From NCBI RefSeq assembly GCF_011947265.1, contig NZ_JAATHD010000001.1, positions 179,806-243,805 of the forward strand: a DNA stretch of 64,000 bases, written 5' to 3'. Shown here in pieces: positions 16,697 through 23,756 of this stretch; the stretch's first letter is position 1, and the number at the start of each line of letters is the position of its first letter. A program made the translations under genes and the position numbers. The notes under the pieces are model-generated. The model ran no database searches, was not told the origin of the DNA, and saw only the letters and a program-made list of their open reading frames with translations. This DNA is from Paenibacillus sp. HB172176. GTDB lineage: Bacteria; Bacillota; Bacilli; Paenibacillales; Paenibacillaceae.

Positions 16697-17612
16697 CAAA
16701 TGCAATAGAATTTGGCGTTAAACCTAACGAAACGGGATAACGTTAAGGGCATAAAAAGGCATTCTAATCGAATCTAACGAAGATTGATCGTCTTATTTCA
16801 TGGTTATGGGTTGCTTTTATGCTCAATTTGATGAAATAACGATGTGATTCTTCGTTAGATTCACGCAGGCCTGAGATTCAGGCGTTTAACGTTTTGAGTC
16901 TTCGTTAGGATCTGATGGTCGGAGAGAAGCAAATGTGATTAAGGAAACGGAATGAGCGAGAGGCTACTCAGCTTGCAACTGTAACGGACTTTTTCGATCC
17001 CTAGAAGCTCCTTTTAGCTAAACCGGATTTTTAACGGACCTTTTCGCTTCTTAGCTGGTTAATCCTGTTGTTTTTTCACTCGTATGGTTGGCTAAGGTTC
17101 AGGAGTGTATCTGAAATTGCACACTAAAAAAGGCCATCCTCGGATGACCAGCAATTTAGGTGCAATTTCTTGAAGTGAGCCGCGTTCTGCACGCTCTATG
17201 GGATTCAATCTTTTCGGCCCCCTTATGGGTATTCATTCGCTCTAAGCAACTCTCATTAACATACAGATTTAACCAGTTAGCTCGAACAATAAACCTGTAT
17301 ATTGTGTTTGGGGGCCAATTATTTTATACAACCGCGGCTTGCGGTTTAGTTCAAGAGGACAATATGAGGCTGTCGATTAACTGTGAACTGCTAATTTCAG
17401 CATAAGACCCGACAACGCGCTGCAACGTGGAAAATCCGCTTTAAAGGACTGAAAAGAGCTCGACAACGCGCTGCAACGCTGGAAACAAGGGTTGCAGCCT
17501 CGGTCGCCCTGTCGACTGAGTTATTCTATGCGTTGGTAATCCACAGTTAATTGACAGCCTCCAAAAAGTCCGTTAGAGGAGCTGCTTTTAAAGGACGCCG
17601 CAAGGCGTTTTC
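16697..17612. other. Gene-free 0.9-kb region with dispersed repeats
   Basis: No convincing gene. From 16715 to 16920 the motif TAACGAA and its complement TTCGTTA recur four or more times. At 16980-17070 there is a GTAACGGAC...TTTTAACGGAC block resembling 61682-61770. At 17370-17385 and 17542-17557 lie 16-bp inverted repeats (one mismatch), enclosing two exact copies of CGACAACGCGCTGCAACG at 17410 and 17461. AAAAAGTCCGTT at 17563-17574 is complementary to AACGGACTTTTT near 16983. No typical terminator follows the RCC1/SLH gene. Confidence 0.6.
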
Positions 17613-18881
17613 TTAATTCTCAGAGCTTTGCGCCTCCGCAAACGATCCCTGCCCCTTGTCGAAATAGAAGCGGCGATAGTTGTTGACATGGCCGAAGAAA
17701 TAGCGCGATACGCGAAGAAGCCGTTTCACGTTCAAATCCTTCTTGTAATAGAGCGAGCGTATTACTTTCTTCTGCTTATAGAGTTGATTGATCTCGGCTG
17801 ACAGAGCCGGTTCGGTAACATAACGCTTCAGCACCATGCGGGGCACATTCGTCCACAGCGCGGTAGAGCTGCCGTAAACGCAAGGCTTGTCCTTGCCGTA
17901 TACGACCCGATCGATGAGCGCCGCGATCAGATTCAGACCCGCCGCCCGGACGAACAAGCTGCTTCTGCCCATTCGCGGATTAATCTCGAACATCATGTAT
18001 TTGCCCGATCTGCTGTCGAATTTCATGTCAATGTTGGAATAACCCACATAACCGATATTCTCGAGAAAGGCTTGCACCTTCTCGTAGATAGCTTTGTCTG
18101 ACCGGCTGATGATGGCGGCATAGTTGCCGAGCGTCTTCGGCGCGTATTCTTCGAGCACAGGCTGGCCAAGACACATCAGACTTACCTTGCCCTGATCGTC
18201 GGAATAGCTGTTCATAACGCGCATCGCGCTGTCGCCGCCCGGTATGAACTCCTGCAGAATCAGCTTGCCCTTATAATCGGAAGCGTTCATACTGCGAACC
18301 ATAGCGAGATATTGTTCCCGAGTATCGAAGAAGAATACCTTCTTCTTGCCTTCGAAGTCGCAATGCAGATACTCGTAGGCGTTGCTGTTCTCGGGCTTGA
18401 CGACAATCGGGAACTGGAAGGCCATGCGTTCCACGGCGATTTCTCTCTCATGGGGCTCGCATACGAGCGTCTTCGGATAGTCCAGACCGAAGCGTTCGCA
18501 CAGCTCATAGAACTTGTCCTTCGTGTCGAGCGTATCCAGCAAGGCATCCGAGATGAAATGGTTGGCGATCAATCCATTGAATTTCTCATAGTGACGCGAA
18601 AGCAAGCCTGCATAATAATCCGAGCACGGAATGACGATGAGCTTCTTGCCCGGAGCGGCTTGTTGCTCGAGAACCGACATTAAGGCCCCGGGAAATACGT
18701 CATCATGGTCGAAGCGGTCGATCTGTACGAGGTCGAACAATTTGCTGTGCATCGTTGGAATGAGCAGTCTGGTGCACAGCAGAAGCGGTCTGATTCCGTA
18801 GGTTTCATGAATAATTCTGACATTGCCGTAGGCGTTCTCGTCGCTGCCAAGTATGATGGGTACAAAATCGTTAGGGTCCAT
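17613..18881 (-). CDS. ATP-grasp carboxylate-amine ligase, D-aspartate-ligase-like
   Basis: A 422-residue ATP-grasp enzyme. The N-terminal pre-ATP-grasp region reads FVPIILGSDENAYGNVR; the ATP-binding core has FPIVVKPENSNAYEY and LILQEFIPGGDS; the metal/ATP site is MMFEINPRMGRSS. Proteins of this layout include D-aspartate ligase of enterococcal peptidoglycan (Aslfm-type) and related ligases that join a carboxylate to an amine using ATP. Direct assignment to D-aspartate is not safe from sequence alone. The start is the ATG at 18881, with AGGAGA upstream on the minus strand, and a TATAAT promoter is visible. It is divergent from msrA. No peptidoglycan genes are adjacent, so substrate is open. 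Confidence 0.75.
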   Translation of the reverse strand: MDPNDFVPIILGSDENAYGNVRIIHETYGIRPLLLCTRLLIPTMHSKLFDLVQIDRFDHDDVFPGALMSVLEQQAAPGKKLIVIPCSDYYAGLLSRHYEKFNGLIANHFISDALLDTLDTKDKFYELCERFGLDYPKTLVCEPHEREIAVERMAFQFPIVVKPENSNAYEYLHCDFEGKKKVFFFDTREQYLAMVRSMNASDYKGKLILQEFIPGGDSAMRVMNSYSDDQGKVSLMCLGQPVLEEYAPKTLGNYAAIISRSDKAIYEKVQAFLENIGYVGYSNIDMKFDSRSGKYMMFEINPRMGRSSLFVRAAGLNLIAALIDRVVYGKDKPCVYGSSTALWTNVPRMVLKRYVTEPALSAEINQLYKQKKVIRSLYYKKDLNVKRLLRVSRYFFGHVNNYRRFYFDKGQGSFAEAQSSEN

Positions 18882-18924
18882 ACAATCTCCTTTGGTTATT
18901 CGACAATCGAAGTCTATTATAGTT

Positions 18925-18953
18925 ATTATAGTCGTGAAGATCCTTTTCGTAAA
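18925..18953 (-). promoter_or_regulatory. Sigma-A-type promoter of the ATP-grasp gene
   Basis: On the minus strand TTTACG, 17 bases, then TATAAT, with a second overlapping TATAAT ten bases on. The -35 is imperfect, the -10 perfect, and spacing optimal. Confidence 0.6.
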
Positions 18954-19031
18954 ATGGCGAATGCAAACCGCAGCGGCAGCGGGAAGCTGATAAACTGCGG
19001 AGCATGTTTCCGAATGGAAGGAGCAACAGCA

Positions 19032-19718
19032 ATGAAGCTTGAGCGAGAAACAAACAAAGGGCCGGCCTCAAAGCCGATAACAGCGTTTGACCTGGTCAGC
19101 AAGACGGCCACCTTCGGCATGGGCTGCTTCTGGGGACCGGAAGCGTTGTTCGGACAACTTCCCGGCGTCATTCGAACGCGAACCGGCTATGCGGGCGGAA
19201 CAACCGGGCAGCCGACTTATCGCGAGCTGGGCGATCATACGGAGACCGTGCAGATTGACTATAACGAGAAGCTGATTGCCTATGACGAAATCCTTGCGAT
19301 GTTTTGGGACAATCATAATCCCTATAATATAAACGGCTACAAAGGCAGGCAGTATCAATCGCTGCTCTTCTTCCACGACGAGGCGCAGGAAGCGGGGATT
19401 CATGCCTTTCTCGCGGAGCGGGAGGCAAGCGGATTGCCGGCGCCGGATACGGAAGTTGCGGCTTTTGACGGGTTTTATCCCGCCGAGGCCAGACATCAGA
19501 AGTATTATTTGAAGCGATACCCGGATGCGCTGGAGAAGCTAATGACGCTGTTCGATTCGAAGGAAGAGTTGGAGCAGTCGACGATTGCGGCAAGGCTGAA
19601 CGGGCTTGCGAAGGGGTATACGAGCCTGGAGCGCATCAAGAACGAGCTGGACAGATGGACAATAAGTGCGGAAGAGCGCTTTGAGCTCGGGCGTGTGCTG
19701 ACCGCAATAAAGTGGTAG
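19032..19718 (+). CDS. msrA: Peptide methionine sulfoxide reductase A
   Basis: A 228-residue protein that reduces the S epimer of methionine sulfoxide in proteins. The catalytic motif is GMGCFWGPE with Cys32; family landmarks YAGGTTGQPTYREL, GDHTETVQIDY and the FWDNHNPY segment follow. ATG 19032 is chosen because AAGGAG stands nine bases upstream and the homology begins shortly after; an open frame reaching back to 18705 overlaps the divergent gene and is spurious. The C-terminal ~60 residues (FDSKEELEQSTIAARLNGL onward) extend beyond the ordinary MsrA core. No MsrB domain is fused. The next gene starts 12 bases on, so they form an operon. Confidence 0.92.
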   Translation: MKLERETNKGPASKPITAFDLVSKTATFGMGCFWGPEALFGQLPGVIRTRTGYAGGTTGQPTYRELGDHTETVQIDYNEKLIAYDEILAMFWDNHNPYNINGYKGRQYQSLLFFHDEAQEAGIHAFLAEREASGLPAPDTEVAAFDGFYPAEARHQKYYLKRYPDALEKLMTLFDSKEELEQSTIAARLNGLAKGYTSLERIKNELDRWTISAEERFELGRVLTAIKW

Positions 19719-19729
19719 GAGGGAATGGG

Positions 19730-20401
19730 ATGCGACTCTTTCAGATGAAGGCGGAAGTGCACGGGCGGAACCGGATTGAGGATTTTCTTGAACATAACTA
19801 TGTCTGTCTCGGACCTGCCGGTATTGGGGATCTGGAGCGGCTCAGCGAGACGGATTTGATGCGCAGGCTTGCGGCAATCGAGCGCAATGAACAACTGGCC
19901 GAACTGTATAAGGAAATGCATCTATTCGTGCTGGAGATGCGGGATGGCGATTATATTCTGCTGCAAGATAATGGAACGGTATATCTCGGCGATCTTGGCG
20001 ACTATTATTATGTCGAGAGCTATGATTCGGAGGAGGAGGCGAGCTCCCATCGTCGCGGAGTGACGTGGCTGACGGCTGTCCCTGAAGCAGGAATCAGCAA
20101 TGAACTGCGAAGCCTGCTGGAAACAAGTGACAGCGTATCCATGTTGGAGAAGCAGATTACCCGTGCCGAGCTTGAGCGAACACTATTGGCGGGAGACGCT
20201 CCTAACATTGGATCAAATGATGCAAACGTAAAGGTTGAAGCGGATTTCAGCGATGCCTGCCTCGTTCCAAAAGCGATGATTCTTGAAGCTCTCTCGATTC
20301 TGCAAGAGGCGATGCGCAGCAATGATGCGGAGCGCAGGGAGCGCGCCGCCATTGCGGTGCTGGGGTATGTTAGCGGCAGAGGAAATATGCCAATTTCATA
20401 A
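19730..20401 (+). CDS. Protein of unknown function with an EVE/PUA-like N-terminal pattern
   Basis: A 223-residue soluble protein starting at ATG 19730, six bases after GGAGGGA. I do not recognise a named family. The N-terminal half (MRLFQMKAEVHGRNRIEDFL; GDYILLQDNGTVYLGDLGDYYYVE; HRRGVTWL) resembles the EVE/PUA-like region found in front of some Mrr-type nucleases, but no nuclease motif (D-ExK) is evident after it. The C-terminal ~80 residues are helical and Ala/Glu-rich. Its position directly behind msrA suggests co-expression. The EVE-like reading is an inference from a few motifs and needs profile comparison. Confidence 0.55.
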   Translation: MRLFQMKAEVHGRNRIEDFLEHNYVCLGPAGIGDLERLSETDLMRRLAAIERNEQLAELYKEMHLFVLEMRDGDYILLQDNGTVYLGDLGDYYYVESYDSEEEASSHRRGVTWLTAVPEAGISNELRSLLETSDSVSMLEKQITRAELERTLLAGDAPNIGSNDANVKVEADFSDACLVPKAMILEALSILQEAMRSNDAERRERAAIAVLGYVSGRGNMPIS

Positions 20402-20416
20402 TTCGAATACTTACTC

Positions 20417-20443
20417 AGCCTGGAGAGATGTTCTCTGCAGGCT
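20417..20443 (+). terminator. Stem-loop after the msrA operon (weak terminator)
   Basis: AGCCTG and CAGGCT arms with inner GAGA/CTCT pairing. Only a short AT-rich tail (ATTTGG) follows, so termination may be inefficient. Confidence 0.45.
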
Positions 20444-20567
20444 ATTTGGTTATGTTGCACATACCCTTTCGAATCGATTAGTCGCAATGCCAGTTTTGAT
20501 GGGAGCGGCTAGGAATGGCAGGCGGATCGCGTTAGAATAAACTTAAAAATCGAAAGGTATGATCTCC

Positions 20568-22019
20568 ATGAGTATAGAGATGTTGAACGAGCGAGTGATG
20601 ACGGATTTGGCTTATCTGGCTTACGGAGGGGCGGATTGGGTGAGTCCGAGGAAGCATCCCGACGGGCATGTCTACGATGCAGTCATCGTCGGCGGAGGAC
20701 AGAGCGGGCTCGGACTTGCGTTCGGTCTGCTTCGCGAGCGAATATCGAATATTCTCGTGATCGACGAGAATCCGGAGGGCTTCGAGGGTCCGTGGGATAC
20801 TTACGCCCGTATGATGACGCTTCGTACGCCGAAGCATCTGATTTCGGTTGATCTTGGCGTTCCTTCGCTGACATTCCGTTCATGGTGGGAAGCGCAATTC
20901 GGACAGGAAGGCTGGGAGGCTCTTGACAAAATACCGCGAGGAGACTGGATGAATTATCTCCGCTGGTATCGCAAAGCGCTGAAGCTCCCTGTTGTTAACG
21001 AGGTTAAGCTTAAGCTGATCGAGCCTGCTGCGGATGGCATTCATAAGCTGCATATTGAGGGAGCAAGAGCGAAGGTAGGCGAGCTGCGGGCTCGGAAGAT
21101 CGTACTTGCTACGGGCATTCAGGGAGGAGGAGAGTGGTATGTGCCGCCAATGATTAAAGAGAAGCTGACCCGGCAATTCTATGCGCATACCTCTGAGCGG
21201 ATCGACTTTAACCGGTTGAAAGGGAAGAGGGTTGCCGTGCTCGGAGGCGGCGCTTCCGCTTTTGATAATGCCAACTTTGCGTTGTCGGAAGGCGTAGCTG
21301 AAGCGCATGTTTTCGTCAGACGCAAGGAGCTGCCACGCGTCAATCCGATTCGACAGATGGAGAGCTCGGGCATGATCGAGAGATACCCCGCTTTGTCGGA
21401 CGCGGACAAATACGCGGTCATGTCTCATTTTTTTGCTTTCAATCAGCCGCCGACGAATGATACGTTCGCGAGGGCGGCGGAGCGGTCCGGCTTTCGGCTG
21501 CATTTGGGCTCATCTTGGCTCGATGTGGAGGCGCGTGGAGATCAGGCCGTTGTCACGACCGGGAAGGGAAGCTTCGAGTTCGATTTTCTTATTATCAGCA
21601 CGGGGCTCGTGTCCGATCCCGCACTTCGGCCGGAATTGCGCCTGTTGGAGTCCGACATTGTCAGATGGTCGGATCGCTACACGGCTCCCGCAGAGCTCGC
21701 CAATCCCTTGCTGGACGCTCATCCTTATCTGACACCCGGCTTTGCCTTCACCGGCAGGAATGAAGAGGGAGAGAGACGGCTGCACGGGCTGTTCGCCTTC
21801 AATTATTCGGTCATGGTAAGCTGCGGCTTGTCCGCTTCGGCCATCTCGGGAATGCGCTTCGCGGTTCCGAGGCTGGCTGCCGCGATCGCGGATCAGCTGT
21901 TCATGGATGACCGCGAGGCGATCTTAAGCGGCTTCTTCGCGTACGATGAGCCGGAATTCGTCGGAGAATGGAATCCGGCGGACCGAGGTCGGAAGGATTC
22001 GAAAAGCGTGACGGGTTAA
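20568..22019 (+). CDS. FAD/NAD(P)-binding flavoprotein, monooxygenase-like
   Basis: A 483-residue protein with two dinucleotide-binding motifs: GGGQSGLG (residues ~41-48) for FAD and GGGASAFD (~226) for NAD(P), the latter after KGKRVAVLG. The layout matches flavin-containing monooxygenase-type oxidoreductases, which bind FAD and NADPH and oxygenate small molecules; no substrate can be assigned. ATG 20568 is favoured because AAAGG lies at the right distance; the ATG at 20559 is too close. The protein also shows LRTPKHL (~90), common in related FAD oxidoreductases. Its stop overlaps by three bases the stop of the convergent DinB-like gene. Confidence 0.8.
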   Translation: MSIEMLNERVMTDLAYLAYGGADWVSPRKHPDGHVYDAVIVGGGQSGLGLAFGLLRERISNILVIDENPEGFEGPWDTYARMMTLRTPKHLISVDLGVPSLTFRSWWEAQFGQEGWEALDKIPRGDWMNYLRWYRKALKLPVVNEVKLKLIEPAADGIHKLHIEGARAKVGELRARKIVLATGIQGGGEWYVPPMIKEKLTRQFYAHTSERIDFNRLKGKRVAVLGGGASAFDNANFALSEGVAEAHVFVRRKELPRVNPIRQMESSGMIERYPALSDADKYAVMSHFFAFNQPPTNDTFARAAERSGFRLHLGSSWLDVEARGDQAVVTTGKGSFEFDFLIISTGLVSDPALRPELRLLESDIVRWSDRYTAPAELANPLLDAHPYLTPGFAFTGRNEEGERRLHGLFAFNYSVMVSCGLSASAISGMRFAVPRLAAAIADQLFMDDREAILSGFFAYDEPEFVGEWNPADRGRKDSKSVTG

Positions 22020-22543
22020 CCGTTTTTCAATCGCTCGAGCTGTGATAAATGATGTCTGTAATGCATTTCGATAAGCAAAAACCACTCTTGGGCATTTAGC
22101 GCTCCAAATCCGGGATGAACCATTTTCCTGCTTACGGGCACTTTACTCACAGCGGCTTCGGTGCGCTTCATCCGCTCCACGACACGGAGGAAACCATCCG
22201 TCAGCTGCTTCTTGCTCTCCGGCTGTTTCGGAGTATATTGCGGTGAAGCGGGAACTCGAATCCGCACGGGAGGAAAGCTTCCCAGCTCGAAAGCCCCCTT
22301 GCCCCTCTCCGTTTTTTCCTCCGCAGCGTCTACTGTTACTTCGCTTCCTGCCAAGCATTGATCAACATTGTGCAAATGCAGGAATTGCGCGGATTGAATG
22401 AGATGCATATACATTTGACCGATCGACCAGTCCTCCTCGTTCGGCTTTTTCATCAGCCGCTCCATATCAAAGCTTTCCAATTCGATTGAATAACGTTCTA
22501 CTACTGTCTCAAATGCTTGTAATGCTTCTGCTGTATTTCGCAT
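22016..22543 (-). CDS. DinB-like four-helix-bundle protein
   Basis: A 175-residue protein. The N-terminal EDWSIGQMYMHLIQS and C-terminal ALNAQEWFLLIEMHYRHHLSQLERL are typical of the DinB/YfiT superfamily, whose three histidines bind a divalent metal; candidate ligands are the H of MYMHLI and the HYRHH cluster. The family includes thiol transferases and stress proteins, so an enzymatic role is likely but unspecified. The central stretch of ~45 residues (VTVDAAEEKTERGKGAFELG) is longer than usual. The gene is upstream of nothing obvious; a terminator separates it from the WYL regulator. Confidence 0.75.
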   Translation of the reverse strand: MRNTAEALQAFETVVERYSIELESFDMERLMKKPNEEDWSIGQMYMHLIQSAQFLHLHNVDQCLAGSEVTVDAAEEKTERGKGAFELGSFPPVRIRVPASPQYTPKQPESKKQLTDGFLRVVERMKRTEAAVSKVPVSRKMVHPGFGALNAQEWFLLIEMHYRHHLSQLERLKNG

Positions 22544-22590
22544 GAATGAAACAACTCCTCATTGTTTTTTGGATCTAATCGCACTATAAC

Positions 22591-22626
22591 AAAACGCTGC
22601 TGACAATAGCATGTCAGCAGCGTTTT
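22591..22626 (-). terminator. Bidirectional-type hairpin ending the WYL regulator gene
   Basis: AAAACGCTGCTGAC and GTCAGCAGCGTTTT are perfect 14-base arms around an eight-base loop. The hairpin includes the last codons and the stop of the gene at 22614-23561. Confidence 0.85.
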
Positions 22627-23561
22627 AATATTTTTTCGGCCTCTTCCCGAATTCGCTGTCGGAGAGACTGAGGTTCCAGCACCTCGACATCCCCACCCCA
22701 GCTGAGAATAGATGACAACAGCTCCTCCGGCCGTCGTACAACAAAGGTGACGATAAGTCCATCCTTGGAGTCGCTAGTCGATTCCATATAAAAATGACAG
22801 GTTTCGGCGATTTTGTCCGCAATTTCAGGATTCGCCAGAACCAGCACCCGTTCGTTGCGGTCGTCCGACGGACGGTAGCTGTTAAGGTTAAATTCGTCTG
22901 GAATGAGAAAGCGATCTTCCAATACAATTAGACCCGTCATCCTCGATAGTCGGAAATGCCGAATATCTTGACGCAGGTCGCAACGCGCAATCAAAACCCA
23001 ATTTCCCTGAATAAACGCCAATCCATATGGAGCGACCTCACGCGCGCTCTTCCGATTGCCGTCCGGTTCCGGCATCTTTTTCAGATACGTCATACGTAAT
23101 TTGCGGCGCTCCATAATGGCTCGCCGCGCTTGTCCGAGATATTCCTTTTCTCTCAAGCCGGTTACAGGCTCCCCGACCCCGAGAATCCGCATCGTTTCCC
23201 GAACGCGCGCCGACTCGTCACGTACGGCTTCAGGCAGTATCGCTTCAATTTTGCGTCGGGCCGCCTTTGCTTTGTGTGCATAATCGCCATCCAGCCTCTG
23301 TTCGATAAAGTCAGCTCCCATAAGCAGCGCTACTGCCTCTTCAGCGGAAAAACCGATCGGCGGAAGAAAATAGCCTTCCATTAGGGAATAACCATGCCCG
23401 GGAGCTCCAATAATCGGAACGCCCATCTCACTAAGCGCTTGTATGTCCCGATAGATGGTCCGCACGCTGGTCTCGAATAGAGATGCCAGATCTTCTGCTC
23501 TCAACACTTTACTCCGTTGCAGCTCAAGCATGATGGCGAGCTGACGATCGGTCTTGTTCAT
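22614..23561 (-). CDS. HTH/WYL-domain transcriptional regulator (YafY type)
   Basis: A 315-residue regulator. The N-terminal winged HTH (DLASLFETSVRTIYRDIQALSEMGVPI) is followed by a WYL domain at about 140-215 (AREVAPYGLAFIQGNWVLIARC, RHFRLSRM) and a C-terminal WCX-type extension. WYL domains sense ligands, often nucleic acids or small molecules, in repressors of stress or defence genes. The minus-strand start has an A/G-rich leader. It is divergent from the DUF4353-type lipoprotein gene and may share its control region, but the triple repeat there looks like an OmpR-family site, not a WYL operator. Target genes are unknown. Confidence 0.88.
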   Translation of the reverse strand: MNKTDRQLAIMLELQRSKVLRAEDLASLFETSVRTIYRDIQALSEMGVPIIGAPGHGYSLMEGYFLPPIGFSAEEAVALLMGADFIEQRLDGDYAHKAKAARRKIEAILPEAVRDESARVRETMRILGVGEPVTGLREKEYLGQARRAIMERRKLRMTYLKKMPEPDGNRKSAREVAPYGLAFIQGNWVLIARCDLRQDIRHFRLSRMTGLIVLEDRFLIPDEFNLNSYRPSDDRNERVLVLANPEIADKIAETCHFYMESTSDSKDGLIVTFVVRRPEELLSSILSWGGDVEVLEPQSLRQRIREEAEKILKRC

Positions 23562-23635
23562 TTAGCTTCCCCCGCTATCCTGTTATTTCGTCTGCTTATT
23601 CTATCACAGAAAACGATGCGCCAGCCGTCCCGCAC

Positions 23636-23690
23636 ATTCAGAAAAGATTCAGATAAGTTTCAGAGATCGTTAAGGTAGGGTTGTTACAGT
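23636..23690 (+). promoter_or_regulatory. Three 11-bp direct repeats and -10 upstream of the DUF4353 gene
   Basis: ATTCAGAAAAG, ATTCAGATAAG and TTTCAGAGATC are contiguous 11-bp units at 23636, 23647 and 23658, each with a TTCAG core. A -10-like TACAGT lies at 23685-23690, with no clear -35, the arrangement of promoters activated by PhoB/OmpR-type regulators. No two-component genes adjoin, so the regulator should be encoded elsewhere. Confidence 0.6.
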
Positions 23691-23756
23691 AGGGATGTGG
23701 ATATGAAGGGTTTGTAAAGAAGAAAATTCAAGGTGGATAAGGGAGAGGATTCCAAG

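Noticed and set aside
17160..17405. 81-residue frame in the 16.7-17.6 kb gap
   Set aside because: No ribosome binding site and no recognisable features; it ends within the inverted-repeat segment.
18705..19031. N-terminal extension of msrA
   Set aside because: It overlaps the divergent ATP-grasp gene and its promoter; the ribosome binding site and family homology both point to 19032.
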